This document shows positions 1 through 7,460 of a stretch of 12,186 nt of DNA, piece after piece (position 1 is the first letter of the stretch; each line of letters opens with the position of its first letter). Origin of the DNA: an uncultured Chloracidobacterium sp. (GTDB lineage Bacteria; Acidobacteriota; Blastocatellia; Pyrinomonadales; Pyrinomonadaceae). The position numbers were made by a program, and so were the translations under genes. The notes beneath the pieces were generated by a model. The model did no database searches. It saw only the letters and a program-made list of their open reading frames with translations, and was not told the origin of the DNA. The stretch is taken from assembly GCA_937941715.1 (NCBI GenBank), contig CALDGX010000099.1, positions 1-12,186 of the forward strand, in the 5' to 3' direction.

Positions 1-105
1 TCGCCGGGTTTTCATCGCAACTCGCCGGGTTTTCGTCACAACTCGCCGGGTTTTCATCGCAACTCGCCGGGTTTTCACCGCAACTCGCCGGGTTTTCGTC
101 ACAAC
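1..105. repeat. Tandem array of 21-bp units (five copies visible, truncated by window edge)
   Basis: Five contiguous 21-bp units begin at 1, 22, 43, 64 and 85. Each has an invariant 13-base core, TCGCCGGGTTTTC, followed by 8 bases of the form RYCRCAAC (atcgcaac, gtcacaac or accgcaac). There is no unique spacer between units, so this is a plain tandem repeat. The unit length is a multiple of three, so all six frames stay open across the array and open frames here are not evidence of coding. The array may continue to the left of the window. It lies 3' of lysS. Function unknown. Confidence 0.95.
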
Positions 106-190
106 TCGCCGGGTTTTCGTGAAAACCCTGAGGTTTTGGTCGTTACTCGCCGGGTTTTCGTGAAAACCCTGGGGTTTTCACGAAAACCCG
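106..190. repeat. Palindromic variant of the 21-bp repeat: three perfect 18-bp palindromes
   Basis: The same TCGCCGGGTTTTC core starts at 106 and 147, but here it continues into GTGAAAACCC. This makes GGGTTTTCGTGAAAACCC at 111-128 and again at 152-169, and GGGTTTTCACGAAAACCC at 172-189. Each is a perfect palindrome apart from the central dinucleotide. Segments 151-169 and 172-190 are also exact 19-base reverse complements separated by 2 bases. The DNA or RNA could therefore fold as two or three small hairpins or as one long one. No T-run follows on the minus strand, so it is not a classical terminator for lysS, although it could protect the 3' end of that transcript. Confidence 0.9.
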
Positions 191-257
191 AGCCATCTTA
201 AGCGAAGAACTTGGCAAAAGTGCCGTATTTGTTTGGCTCTGAGCGTTTGCCCGTCGG

Positions 258-1877
258 TTACGACGCTTCACCGGCGTCGCCGCCGTCTTTCTCACCGTCC
301 TTTTTCTCCGGCCTCATGTGCGGGAACAATATCACGTCGCGGATCGAGTGTTTGTTGGTCAGGAGCATAACGAGGCGGTCGATACCGATACCGATGCCGG
401 CGGCGGGCGGCATGCCGTAGCTGAGTGCACGGATGTAATCTTCGTCGAGCACCATCGCCTCTTCATCGCCGCGCTCGCGCTCCGACATCTGATCGACAAA
501 GCGCTCGTACTGCTCCTTCGGGTCGTTCAGCTCGCTGAACCCATTCGCGACCTCCATCCCGTTGATGAAAAGCTCGAACCGCTCAGCGATCTCCGGATTC
601 TCGGGTGAGGCTTTAGACAGCGGCGAGATCGACTTCGGGTAGTCGATGATGAATGTCGGTTGGATGAGGTTATGCTCGACATGCTCGTCAAATGCCGCGA
701 CGATATTCGTGTCATCAACGGCCACCTGCGGAGCATATCGCGCCACCGCGTCCTTCATCGTTACACGCTCGAACTTGGAAAAATCAACCTGGTTGCCTTC
801 GTAATTCACGACGAACCCGCCGGTCGCTTTGAGGACACTCTGCCGCATCAGCTCTTCGCAAAAGTCCATCATCCCGTTGACGTCCATGTAGGCGCAATAG
901 AATTCGAGCATCGTGAACTCGGGATTGTGCTTGTACGAAATGCCTTCGTTTCGGAAGTTGCGGTTGAGTTCGTAAACCTTTTCAAACCCGCCGACGACGA
1001 GGCGCTTTAGATACAGCTCGGGCGCGATGCGTGCGTACAGGTCGATGTCGAGGGCGTTATGGTGCGTCTTAAACGGTTTTGCGGCCGCACCGGTCGCCTT
1101 TGGCGTGAGCATCGGCGTCTCGACCTCGACATAGCCGTTGTCCTCGAGGAAACGGCGAAGCGACGAGATCGTTTTGGCCCTCACCTCAAAGACCTCGCGT
1201 GTCGTCAGGCCTTCGTGCTCGACCTGCAGGCTTGATCCGATCAGGTCATAGTAACGCTGACGCTGGCGGATCTCGGCGTCGGCGATGCCGTGCATCTTGT
1301 CGGGCATCGGCAGCATAGCCTTGGCGAGGAACTGCAGCTTTTCGATATGTACGCTGAGCTCGCCCGTGTTGGTGATGAACAGATAGCCCTCGACGCCGAT
1401 GAAATCGCCGTGATCGAGCAGCTTCCAGGCGTTCCAGCCATTTTCGGGATCAAGGGTGTCCTTGCCGTCATTCCGTATCAGCGCCGCACCGCCCTTCTTG
1501 TCGCAATACACCTGCAGTTTGCTGATGCCGTCGGTCAGGTGGACAAAGTTTCCGCGCGGCGGCGTTGTCAGGCGGCCGGCGATTCGGACGGTTCCAAACG
1601 CCCTCAGCCTTTCGTTCAACGCGTCCTTGATCTCCGCAGGCGGCCGTTCGCGTTCGGCGAGCGTTGCGACGACCGCCGCGATCTCATCGACGATCTCTGC
1701 CACCGGCCCGAATGCTTTGACATCTGTGATCGTGTCTTCGCCGCCGCTGACATTTGAACGGACGAATTTGTTCGGATAGGTGTTGCCGACAAGCTCACGC
1801 AGGGCGTTCAACGAAGCTAGGCGTGCTTCGGTCTGGTCGTTTTCCTCGATGATCTCGTTGTATGCAGGAATGCTCAT
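258..1877 (-). CDS. lysS: Lysyl-tRNA synthetase, class II
   Basis: Charges tRNA-Lys with lysine in the cytoplasm, using ATP. The 539-aa product has an N-terminal OB-fold anticodon-binding domain (about residues 95-185) and a class II catalytic core. Motif 1 lies in the GYVEVETPMLTPK stretch (248-260), motif 2 in FRNEGISYKHNPEFTMLE (308-325) and motif 3 in GIGIGIDRLVMLL (494-506). The APELYLKRL and NGFSELND blocks typical of LysRS are also present. An ATG 26 codons upstream (position 1955) is in frame, but a sigma70-like promoter lies inside that extension, so I place the start at MSIPAYN. Two oddities: about 40 extra N-terminal residues before the OB fold, and a region between motifs 2 and 3 (about 381-403) that looks roughly 25 residues shorter than in E. 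coli LysS. The C-terminus is a Lys/Asp/Gly-rich tail. It is divergent from mfd. Confidence 0.96.
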   Translation of the reverse strand: MSIPAYNEIIEENDQTEARLASLNALRELVGNTYPNKFVRSNVSGGEDTITDVKAFGPVAEIVDEIAAVVATLAERERPPAEIKDALNERLRAFGTVRIAGRLTTPPRGNFVHLTDGISKLQVYCDKKGGAALIRNDGKDTLDPENGWNAWKLLDHGDFIGVEGYLFITNTGELSVHIEKLQFLAKAMLPMPDKMHGIADAEIRQRQRYYDLIGSSLQVEHEGLTTREVFEVRAKTISSLRRFLEDNGYVEVETPMLTPKATGAAAKPFKTHHNALDIDLYARIAPELYLKRLVVGGFEKVYELNRNFRNEGISYKHNPEFTMLEFYCAYMDVNGMMDFCEELMRQSVLKATGGFVVNYEGNQVDFSKFERVTMKDAVARYAPQVAVDDTNIVAAFDEHVEHNLIQPTFIIDYPKSISPLSKASPENPEIAERFELFINGMEVANGFSELNDPKEQYERFVDQMSERERGDEEAMVLDEDYIRALSYGMPPAAGIGIGIDRLVMLLTNKHSIRDVILFPHMRPEKKDGEKDGGDAGEAS

Positions 1878-1890
1878 AATTGAATCTCTG

Positions 1891-1919
1891 ATTATAGTTA
1901 ACCGCCGCTGACTCAGCAA
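1891..1919 (-). promoter_or_regulatory. Putative sigma70-like promoter of lysS, giving a very short leader
   Basis: On the minus strand there is a perfect TATAAT at 1896-1891 and TTGCTG at 1919-1914, with 17 bases between them. Transcription would start near 1884, about 7 nt before the ATG at 1877, leaving no room for a Shine-Dalgarno sequence. A small dyad, GCTGA-C-TCAGC (1907-1917), overlaps the -35 box and could be an operator, but it is short. The -35 box matches consensus only in TTG. Confidence 0.55.
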
Positions 1920-2005
1920 ACATCTTTGGAATATGGCAGAATATACACACCGCATGAGAACGCCGCCTGCCTGTCGGAAAGCGTTTTCTGCGGCTAAGTG
2001 CGTTT

Positions 2006-5000
2006 ATGGCGGATCAACTCGACGAAATTAAGCGGCAGATCGAACGCGGCACCCGCGTCATCAGTCTCAGCGGGCTGATATCGCCGGCGGCAAAGGCGTC
2101 GGTGCTGGCCCGCCTGCGCACCGCGACCGGTCGGACGTTCGCCGTCGTTACGGCTTCAAACAGCGAGATGGAATCGTGGCTCGGCGACCTCTCGTACTAC
2201 GCCGGCGGCGATGACGAGATCATTGCCCTGCCGTCGTTTGAGATCGATCCGTACTCGGGGGCTTCGCCGCACGCCGAGACTCAGGAACGCAGGGCCCTCG
2301 CCCTTTGGCAAATGCGCCGCCGAAAGACGGGGTTCGTCATATTGCCCGCCCGCTCGCTGACACAGCGTACGGTTTCTCCGGCGGCGATATCGGCGATGGG
2401 CTGCGTGCTCCGCCGCGATACCGACCTGCCGCCCGAACAACTCGTCGAAACACTTTTTGCCGGCGGTTACGTCCGCGAAGAACCGCTGTTCGGGCCCGGC
2501 CAATTCTCGGTCCGCGGCGGCATCATCGATATCTGGTCGCCAGACGCCGTTTCGCCCGCCCGCATCGAGTTCTTCGGCGACACGATCGACTCGATCCGTA
2601 CATTCGACCCCGACACTCAGTTGTCTATCGCGCAGATCAACGAGTTTGCCGTTGCACCGATGCGCGAAATGGCCGTTACGGCCCGGGACCTCAAGGACTG
2701 GGCTTTTTTTGCCCGCGAGAGATTTGGTGAAGACAAATATTTCCGCAACCTGAAGGACCGTACCGATTTTGCCGATGAAGGCGAGTCATTTTCCGGCTGG
2801 GAATTTCTGATGCCGCTCGTCAAACCGCTGGACGGCACCGTTTTTGACCATTTGCCCGAGAGCGTCTTTGTGATCGACGAACCGTCGATGATCGAACGCA
2901 CTCTCGGCGAGTTGTTCGAGCACCTTGATGCGGGCTTTGCGTCGATCAGCGACAACGGCGACATCGGACTGCCGCCGCAGGATCTGTTTTTGACCGCTGA
3001 CGAACTCCGTTCGCGGATCGGCCGTGAAACATTGATCGAACTGCGTTCGCTCGGCAGGGCCGCCGCCGTCACGGACGACGAATTTGCCGTTGGCGAAGCT
3101 GACGGCACAGGGCCGCTGTTCCTGTTCCCGTCGGTCGAAAAGGCGTCCGAGATCGAGTTGATATCGCGCTCGACGCGGCGATTTTACGGGGACATACCCG
3201 CTTTTGTCGGGCAGCTTACCCTCGCGGCCGGCAGGGACCGGCGAGCGGGCGGTACAGAGATAGTCGTTCAAACGGCCGGCATGGCTGAACGCGTCCGTGA
3301 GATCCTTAACGAGTACAATGCCCCGCTGCCGCCGGACGCGATCCGTGTCGGCCGCATCTCCGGCGGCTACGAAATGCCCGCTTTCGGAACTGTCACCTTT
3401 ACCGAAAGCGACATTTTCGGCGAGATTGCCGGCGAAGAGTCGGTAGCCGCGATAAATAAACCCCCGACAGGCCGCAGGTCAAAGCTCGGTGCTTTTATAT
3501 CTGACTTTCGCGACCTCAAGGCCGGCGACTATGTCGTCCACATCGATCACGGCATCGGCCGTTTTGACTCGCTGCAGACGATCTCGTCACAGGGTTCGGA
3601 CCGCGAATTCATGCTGCTCATCTACGCGGACAACACGAAGCTGTTCGTGCCCGTCGAGCGTATGGATCTCGTCTCGCGTTACTCGTCCGGCGAGGCGACC
3701 TCGCCGACGCTCGATCGTCTTGGCGGTATCGGCTGGCAAAAGACCAAGGCCAAGGCCAAAAGGGCGATGCGGGACATGGCGGACGAGTTGCTCAAGCTCT
3801 ACGCCGAACGCAAACTCGTCCGCGGGCACGCCTTTCCGCCGGACGCTCCGTGGCAGCACGAGTTTGAGGACGCGTTCCCTTATGATCTGACGGTCGATCA
3901 GGCATCGGCGATCGCGGACGTCAAAAATGATATGGAATCGGCTATGCCGATGGACCGCCTGATCATCGGCGATGTCGGCTACGGTAAGACCGAGGTGGCG
4001 ATGCGTGCCGCGTTTAAGGCCGTGATGGACGGCAGGCAGGTCGCCGTTTTGACACCGACGACGGTGCTTGCTTACCAGCATTTCGAAACATTCAAAAAGC
4101 GCTTTGCCGCCTTTCCGATCAAGGTCGAACTACTCTCGCGGTTTCGCTCGGGCAAGGATCAGAAGGCCGTCGCCGAACTCGCCGGCAAGGGCGAGGTAGA
4201 TGTCGTCATCGGCACCCACCGAATTCTCTCGAACGACGTCAAACTGCCAAAGCTCGGACTTGTCATCGTTGACGAAGAGCAGCGATTCGGTGTCGGCCAT
4301 AAGGAAAAGCTCAAACAGCTCAAGAAAAAGGTCGATGTACTTACACTGTCGGCGACGCCAATCCCTCGAACGCTGAATATGTCGCTGCTCGGGATGCGGG
4401 ATATGTCCGTGATCGAAACGCCGCCGCGCGATCGTTTGGCAATCAACACGCAGGTCGTTCAGTTCTCAGAAGGCGTGATCCGGTCCGCCGTCGAACTCGA
4501 ACTTGCCCGCAACGGCCAGGTCTTTTTCATTCATAATCGCGTCGAATCGATCGAATCGGTCGCCGCACTCATCCAGAAGATCGTCCCGACGGCCCGCATC
4601 GCGATCGGTCACGGCCAGATGAACGAAACGGAGATGGAGGACGTGATGCTCGATTTTATCGACTTCAAATACGACATTCTCGTCGCCACCACCATCATCG
4701 AGAACGGCATCGACATACCGCGGGCGAATACGATCATCATCAATCGGGCGGATAACTACGGTCTGTCTCAACTGTATCAGCTTCGCGGACGAGTCGGGCG
4801 TTCCAACCGGCGCGCGTACGCATATCTGCTGATCCCGAGCGAATTGGAACTGACGCCGATCGCCCGCCGTCGGCTCGCCGCCATTCGCGAGTTTTCTGAC
4901 CTCGGGGCGGGATTTCGCCTCGCCGCCCTCGACCTCGAACTTCGCGGTGCCGGCAACATACTCGGCGGCCAGCAATCGGGGCATCTCGACGCTCTCGGAT

Positions 5001-5494
5001 TCGACCTATATACCAAGATGCTCGAACGGACGATCGCCGAGATCCGCGGAGACGAGATCGCCGACGAGACAAGTGTCGCCATCAATCTCGGCGTCGACGT
5101 AGCGATACCGAAAGATTACATCAGCGAAACGAGTCAGCGTTTGCGAACCTATAAACGAATTTCGTCAGCCGAATCGGAGGACGAGATCACGCGCATTCAT
5201 GCGGAGATCGCCGACCGCTACGGCCGCATTCCGCGCTCGGTCGAAAACCTGTTTGCCTATGCCCGTCTGCGTAAGTCGGCCGAACGAATGGCGATAGTAT
5301 CCGTCGACCGCACCGCGGACGGCGTCGCGATCAAACTCGGCGATTCGGCAAAGGTCGATCCCGAAAGGTTACTGGCATTTGTAAATGAAACGGAAGGTTC
5401 GAGTTTTTCGCCCAGCGGCATTTTGCGCGTCGTGGTCAACAACGCCGACCCGATCGATACCGCCCATCAGGCACTTGACCGGATTCGCGGTTAG
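2006..5494 (+). CDS. mfd: Transcription-repair coupling factor Mfd
   Basis: DNA translocase that removes RNA polymerase stalled at DNA lesions and recruits UvrA for nucleotide excision repair. At 1162 aa it is close to E. coli Mfd (1148). The N-terminal UvrB-like module lacks a Walker A and carries FGPGQFSVRGGIIDIW (about 162-177). The RNA-polymerase-interacting domain starts at DYVVHIDHGIGRF (508-520). The RecG-like SF2 motor has Walker A GDVGYGKT (655-662), the DEEQ box (756-759), SATPIPRTL (782-790) and QLRGRVGRS (925-933). The translocation-in-RecG motif and the C-terminal UvrA-masking domain follow. An in-frame stop at 1955-1957 limits any upstream extension to 16 codons. No clear Shine-Dalgarno sequence precedes this ATG, and I see no convincing promoter for it in the lysS-mfd spacer. 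Its stop overlaps the stop of the convergent gene by 2 bases. Confidence 0.97.
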   Translation: MADQLDEIKRQIERGTRVISLSGLISPAAKASVLARLRTATGRTFAVVTASNSEMESWLGDLSYYAGGDDEIIALPSFEIDPYSGASPHAETQERRALALWQMRRRKTGFVILPARSLTQRTVSPAAISAMGCVLRRDTDLPPEQLVETLFAGGYVREEPLFGPGQFSVRGGIIDIWSPDAVSPARIEFFGDTIDSIRTFDPDTQLSIAQINEFAVAPMREMAVTARDLKDWAFFARERFGEDKYFRNLKDRTDFADEGESFSGWEFLMPLVKPLDGTVFDHLPESVFVIDEPSMIERTLGELFEHLDAGFASISDNGDIGLPPQDLFLTADELRSRIGRETLIELRSLGRAAAVTDDEFAVGEADGTGPLFLFPSVEKASEIELISRSTRRFYGDIPAFVGQLTLAAGRDRRAGGTEIVVQTAGMAERVREILNEYNAPLPPDAIRVGRISGGYEMPAFGTVTFTESDIFGEIAGEESVAAINKPPTGRRSKLGAFISDFRDLKAGDYVVHIDHGIGRFDSLQTISSQGSDREFMLLIYADNTKLFVPVERMDLVSRYSSGEATSPTLDRLGGIGWQKTKAKAKRAMRDMADELLKLYAERKLVRGHAFPPDAPWQHEFEDAFPYDLTVDQASAIADVKNDMESAMPMDRLIIGDVGYGKTEVAMRAAFKAVMDGRQVAVLTPTTVLAYQHFETFKKRFAAFPIKVELLSRFRSGKDQKAVAELAGKGEVDVVIGTHRILSNDVKLPKLGLVIVDEEQRFGVGHKEKLKQLKKKVDVLTLSATPIPRTLNMSLLGMRDMSVIETPPRDRLAINTQVVQFSEGVIRSAVELELARNGQVFFIHNRVESIESVAALIQKIVPTARIAIGHGQMNETEMEDVMLDFIDFKYDILVATTIIENGIDIPRANTIIINRADNYGLSQLYQLRGRVGRSNRRAYAYLLIPSELELTPIARRRLAAIREFSDLGAGFRLAALDLELRGAGNILGGQQSGHLDALGFDLYTKMLERTIAEIRGDEIADETSVAINLGVDVAIPKDYISETSQRLRTYKRISSAESEDEITRIHAEIADRYGRIPRSVENLFAYARLRKSAERMAIVSVDRTADGVAIKLGDSAKVDPERLLAFVNETEGSSFSPSGILRVVVNNADPIDTAHQALDRIRG

Positions 5495-6144
5495 AGCGGT
5501 GTTTCAGTGCAGTCGCCTGCCTCGTTAAAATCGCAGACGAACATTATCGGGATGATCTCGCGGGTCTGATTGCGGGTATTGTGCCAGACCGGCGAGTCGC
5601 GGTAATGTTCGCGGGTCCATCCGAGCTGCGATCTGAATTTCCAAACGAATTCGTACGCGTCATGCTCATCCTTGCCCTGGAGGTGCTTTGCTTCGTGCAG
5701 CAGGATCGCGGCGCGTTCGACGTCGTCACGCGGATAGGTAAAGAAATCTTCGTACAGCGTCATAATCTCGAACGGAAAATTGGTCGCCGCATAGGCGTTC
5801 TCCTTCGGCACCGACGCATTAAGCCAGTTGTCCTCCGACCGAAAGGCCGTGACGTGCTCAAGCAGGAATACCTCGTCCGCAAACCCCTTCGCCCGCAGCA
5901 CGTCGATGGCCCTGGCGACTGTCTGCTTTTGTTCGAGCGTGAGTGTCTTTGCCGATCCGATAAGCGACAGGTAGAATCCGGCGATCACGATCATGCAAAC
6001 GACAAGGCAGATCCACGCCCGCCGAACGATCGTTTGCCCGAGCGTTCTCGAGCGCGTCGCGGGCGGCAGTTTTGCCCCGCACCGGACACATAGTTCCGTT
6101 CGCGGGTAATTGACCAGGCGGCACTCAAGGCATTTTTTTTGCAT
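5491..6144 (-). CDS. Zinc-ribbon, single-TM protein with an HExxH metallopeptidase-like domain
   Basis: I recognise no named family. The 217-aa protein opens with a zinc ribbon, C5-x2-C8 and C19-x2-C22. A basic stretch (31-42) follows, then one hydrophobic segment (about 44-64). The positive-inside rule puts the ribbon in the cytoplasm and the remaining 150 residues in the periplasm. The outer domain contains AAILLHEAKHLQGKDEHDAYE. HEAKH (150-154) is an HExxH zinc-binding helix, and E165, or E160/H161, could be the third ligand, as in zincin proteases. The motif is preceded by hydrophobic residues, as expected for an active-site helix. C204 and C212 could form a disulfide. Codons 2-4 contain a run of eight A. 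No strong Shine-Dalgarno sequence is visible. Its gene is convergent with mfd and divergent from the chaperone gene. Protease activity is inferred from the motif only. Confidence 0.85.
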   Translation of the reverse strand: MQKKCLECRLVNYPRTELCVRCGAKLPPATRSRTLGQTIVRRAWICLVVCMIVIAGFYLSLIGSAKTLTLEQKQTVARAIDVLRAKGFADEVFLLEHVTAFRSEDNWLNASVPKENAYAATNFPFEIMTLYEDFFTYPRDDVERAAILLHEAKHLQGKDEHDAYEFVWKFRSQLGWTREHYRDSPVWHNTRNQTREIIPIMFVCDFNEAGDCTETPL

Positions 6145-6278
6145 TTGCGGTCGAGACGTGTGCGGAAATGTACCCGCTAATTAATAAAAACATCCAATCT
6201 GGTCAAATTCCACGCCTTTTTCGCTTTGGACACCTTAAAATAAACCTTTGCGGGCCGCACCGCATCAAACCCGTCAGT

Positions 6279-6307
6279 TTGCAAATTCCGTCTTGGAAAG
6301 TTATAAG
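6279..6307 (+). promoter_or_regulatory. Sigma70-like promoter of the SurA-like chaperone gene
   Basis: TTGCAA (6279-6284) and TATAAG (6302-6307) are separated by 17 bases, matching consensus at 4/6 and 5/6. Transcription would start near 6314, giving a leader of about 22 nt that contains the AGGAG ribosome-binding site. Confidence 0.6.
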
Positions 6308-6324
6308 AGTCTTTGGCATTTTTT

Positions 6325-6329
6325 AGGAG
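6325..6329 (+). promoter_or_regulatory. Shine-Dalgarno sequence AGGAG
   Basis: AGGAG ends 6 nt before the ATG at 6336. It is the clearest ribosome-binding site in the window and fixes this start codon. Confidence 0.8.
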
Positions 6330-6335
6330 TTATTA

Positions 6336-7388
6336 ATGAAATTATTCAGGATCGCGGGTCTGATATCTTTGGGCCTGCTGCTATTTGCCGGTTCGATTGC
6401 GGCTCAGGAAACTGAGACCAAGGTCGTTGACGAGGTCGTGGCCCAGGTGAACGACGGTGTGATCACGCTGTCGGGCATCAAGCGCGAGACCAAAAGCATT
6501 ATCGAGATCGAACTGCAAAAGGGCACCAAACGCGAAGATGCCGAGAAGATGGTCGCCGACAAGAAAGGCGAAATGATCGCTAACCTGATCAACGAAGAAC
6601 TACTGATCCAAAAGGCCAAGGAGCTCGGGCTCGAGTCCGAGGTCGACGCTGCGATCAACGCCCGTTTTGTCGAGATCATGAAGCAGAATGATCTCAAGAC
6701 GCTCGAAGCCATGTACGAGGAAATGCGTAAACAGGGCGTCGATCCTACGGACATTCGCGAACTGTGGCGTAAACAGATCACTCGCGAAAGGGTCCTCCAG
6801 CGTGAAGTCCAGAGCAAGCTGTATTGGAGCTTTAACGGCAAAGAGATAAAAGAGTATTTTGAAAAGAACAAGAGCAAGTTTACCAAGCCCGAAATGATCG
6901 GCTTGAGCGAGCTTTTCCTCTCATTTGCCGGCCGCGACCCCGCGACCGTGCGCGAGCGTGCCAAAAAGCTCGTCGCTGAGGCCCGCAGCGGTGCGGATTT
7001 TGCCAAGCTGGTCGCCGCAAACTCCGACCGGCCGGATGCCGCCAAGACGTCAGGCAAGTTCGAAGCACTGCCCGTCCGCGACCTTAATCCTATTTTCTCC
7101 AAGGTATTGGGCAGCCTCAAGGCCGGCTCGATCACCGATCCGGTCGAGGCAGACGAAACCGGCGTCAGCATCCTGCGTGTCGACGAAAGGACCGAGGCCA
7201 GTTCCGACGCGATGTTCGACGAGGGGGCCGTGAGGCTCGCGATGATGAATGAAAAGGTCGGGGCCGAACAGAAGAAGTTTATGGCACAGCTTCGCGAGGA
7301 GGCCTACATCAAGATCAGCGATACTTATCGCCCGATCGTTTCGCCGATCCTCTTCGCCGATGAGCGGACCGCAAAACCTGGCAACTAG
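6336..7388 (+). CDS. SurA-like periplasmic chaperone / parvulin-type peptidyl-prolyl isomerase
   Basis: A 350-aa exported protein that probably helps fold outer-membrane or other exported proteins. Residues 1-23 form a signal peptide (MKLFRIAG, hydrophobic core, SIAA, then Q). Residues about 30-165 match the SurA N-terminal chaperone fold: VVAQVNDGVITLSGI, then helices with NLINEELLIQKAKELGL. The GKEIKEYFEKNKSKF linker leads into one parvulin-like domain (about 185-285), ending LKAGSITDPVEADETGVSILRVDER. The parvulin signature is worn: the usual His in the first strand is replaced (GLSELFLSF) and the usual GGDLG loop reads SGKFEAL. Isomerase activity is therefore doubtful and a chaperone role more likely. 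It has its own promoter, ribosome-binding site and downstream terminator, so it is probably transcribed alone. Confidence 0.9.
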   Translation: MKLFRIAGLISLGLLLFAGSIAAQETETKVVDEVVAQVNDGVITLSGIKRETKSIIEIELQKGTKREDAEKMVADKKGEMIANLINEELLIQKAKELGLESEVDAAINARFVEIMKQNDLKTLEAMYEEMRKQGVDPTDIRELWRKQITRERVLQREVQSKLYWSFNGKEIKEYFEKNKSKFTKPEMIGLSELFLSFAGRDPATVRERAKKLVAEARSGADFAKLVAANSDRPDAAKTSGKFEALPVRDLNPIFSKVLGSLKAGSITDPVEADETGVSILRVDERTEASSDAMFDEGAVRLAMMNEKVGAEQKKFMAQLREEAYIKISDTYRPIVSPILFADERTAKPGN

Positions 7389-7410
7389 GATCATATGTAT
7401 CCGAAAAAAG

Positions 7411-7439
7411 AGGGCGTATCCCGGTGAAGGATACGCCCT
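7411..7439. terminator. Two-way intrinsic terminator between convergent genes
   Basis: AGGGCGTATCC (7411-7421) and GGATACGCCCT (7429-7439) form a perfect 11-bp stem with a 7-nt loop. On the plus strand the stem is followed by a T-rich stretch (ttatattt), ending the chaperone transcript. On the minus strand it is followed by C then TTTTTT, a classical U-tract that ends the operon containing the 149-aa protein gene. The minus direction looks stronger. Confidence 0.9.
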
Positions 7440-7460
7440 TTATATTTCTCCGGCCCGGAA

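Larger units (their letters stand above)
6145..6335. other. Divergent intergenic region with promoter elements
   Basis: This 191-bp spacer separates the minus-strand HExxH gene from the plus-strand chaperone gene and is clearly more AT-rich than the coding DNA around it. The plus-strand promoter is listed separately. On the minus strand there is a TTGACC -35-like hexamer (6206-6201), but the best -10-like hexamer (TATTAA, 6186-6181) is only 14 bases away, so a promoter for the minus-strand gene is suspected rather than shown. I see no small ORF or strong hairpin here. Confidence 0.6.

Noticed and set aside
1..190. CRISPR array
   Set aside because: The 21-bp units abut one another with no unique spacers, and no cas gene is visible.
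1..201. Protein-coding repeat (plus-strand frame open to TAA at 199; minus-strand frame reading KTRRVA-type repeats toward the left edge)
   Set aside because: A 21-bp unit keeps every frame open automatically, no start with a ribosome-binding site is visible, and the palindromes argue for a DNA or RNA structural element. A longer left flank could change this.
190..239. Terminator for lysS from GAGCCA (190-195) and TGGCTC (234-239)
   Set aside because: Only a 6-bp stem enclosing a 38-nt loop, with no T-run on the minus strand afterwards.
1926..1947. mfd promoter from TTGGAA (1926) and TATACA (1942)
   Set aside because: The two hexamers are only 10 bases apart, and no other pair with proper spacing was found in the lysS-mfd spacer.
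1878..1955. 26-residue N-terminal extension of LysS from the ATG at 1955
   Set aside because: A TATAAT promoter sits inside it and the extension does not look like LysRS sequence; the ATG at 1877 is preferred.
6404..7171. Long minus-strand ORF (255 codons) opposite the chaperone gene
   Set aside because: Ser/Leu/Arg-rich composition typical of antisense shadow frames, no ribosome-binding site or domain, and the plus strand encodes a recognisable protein.
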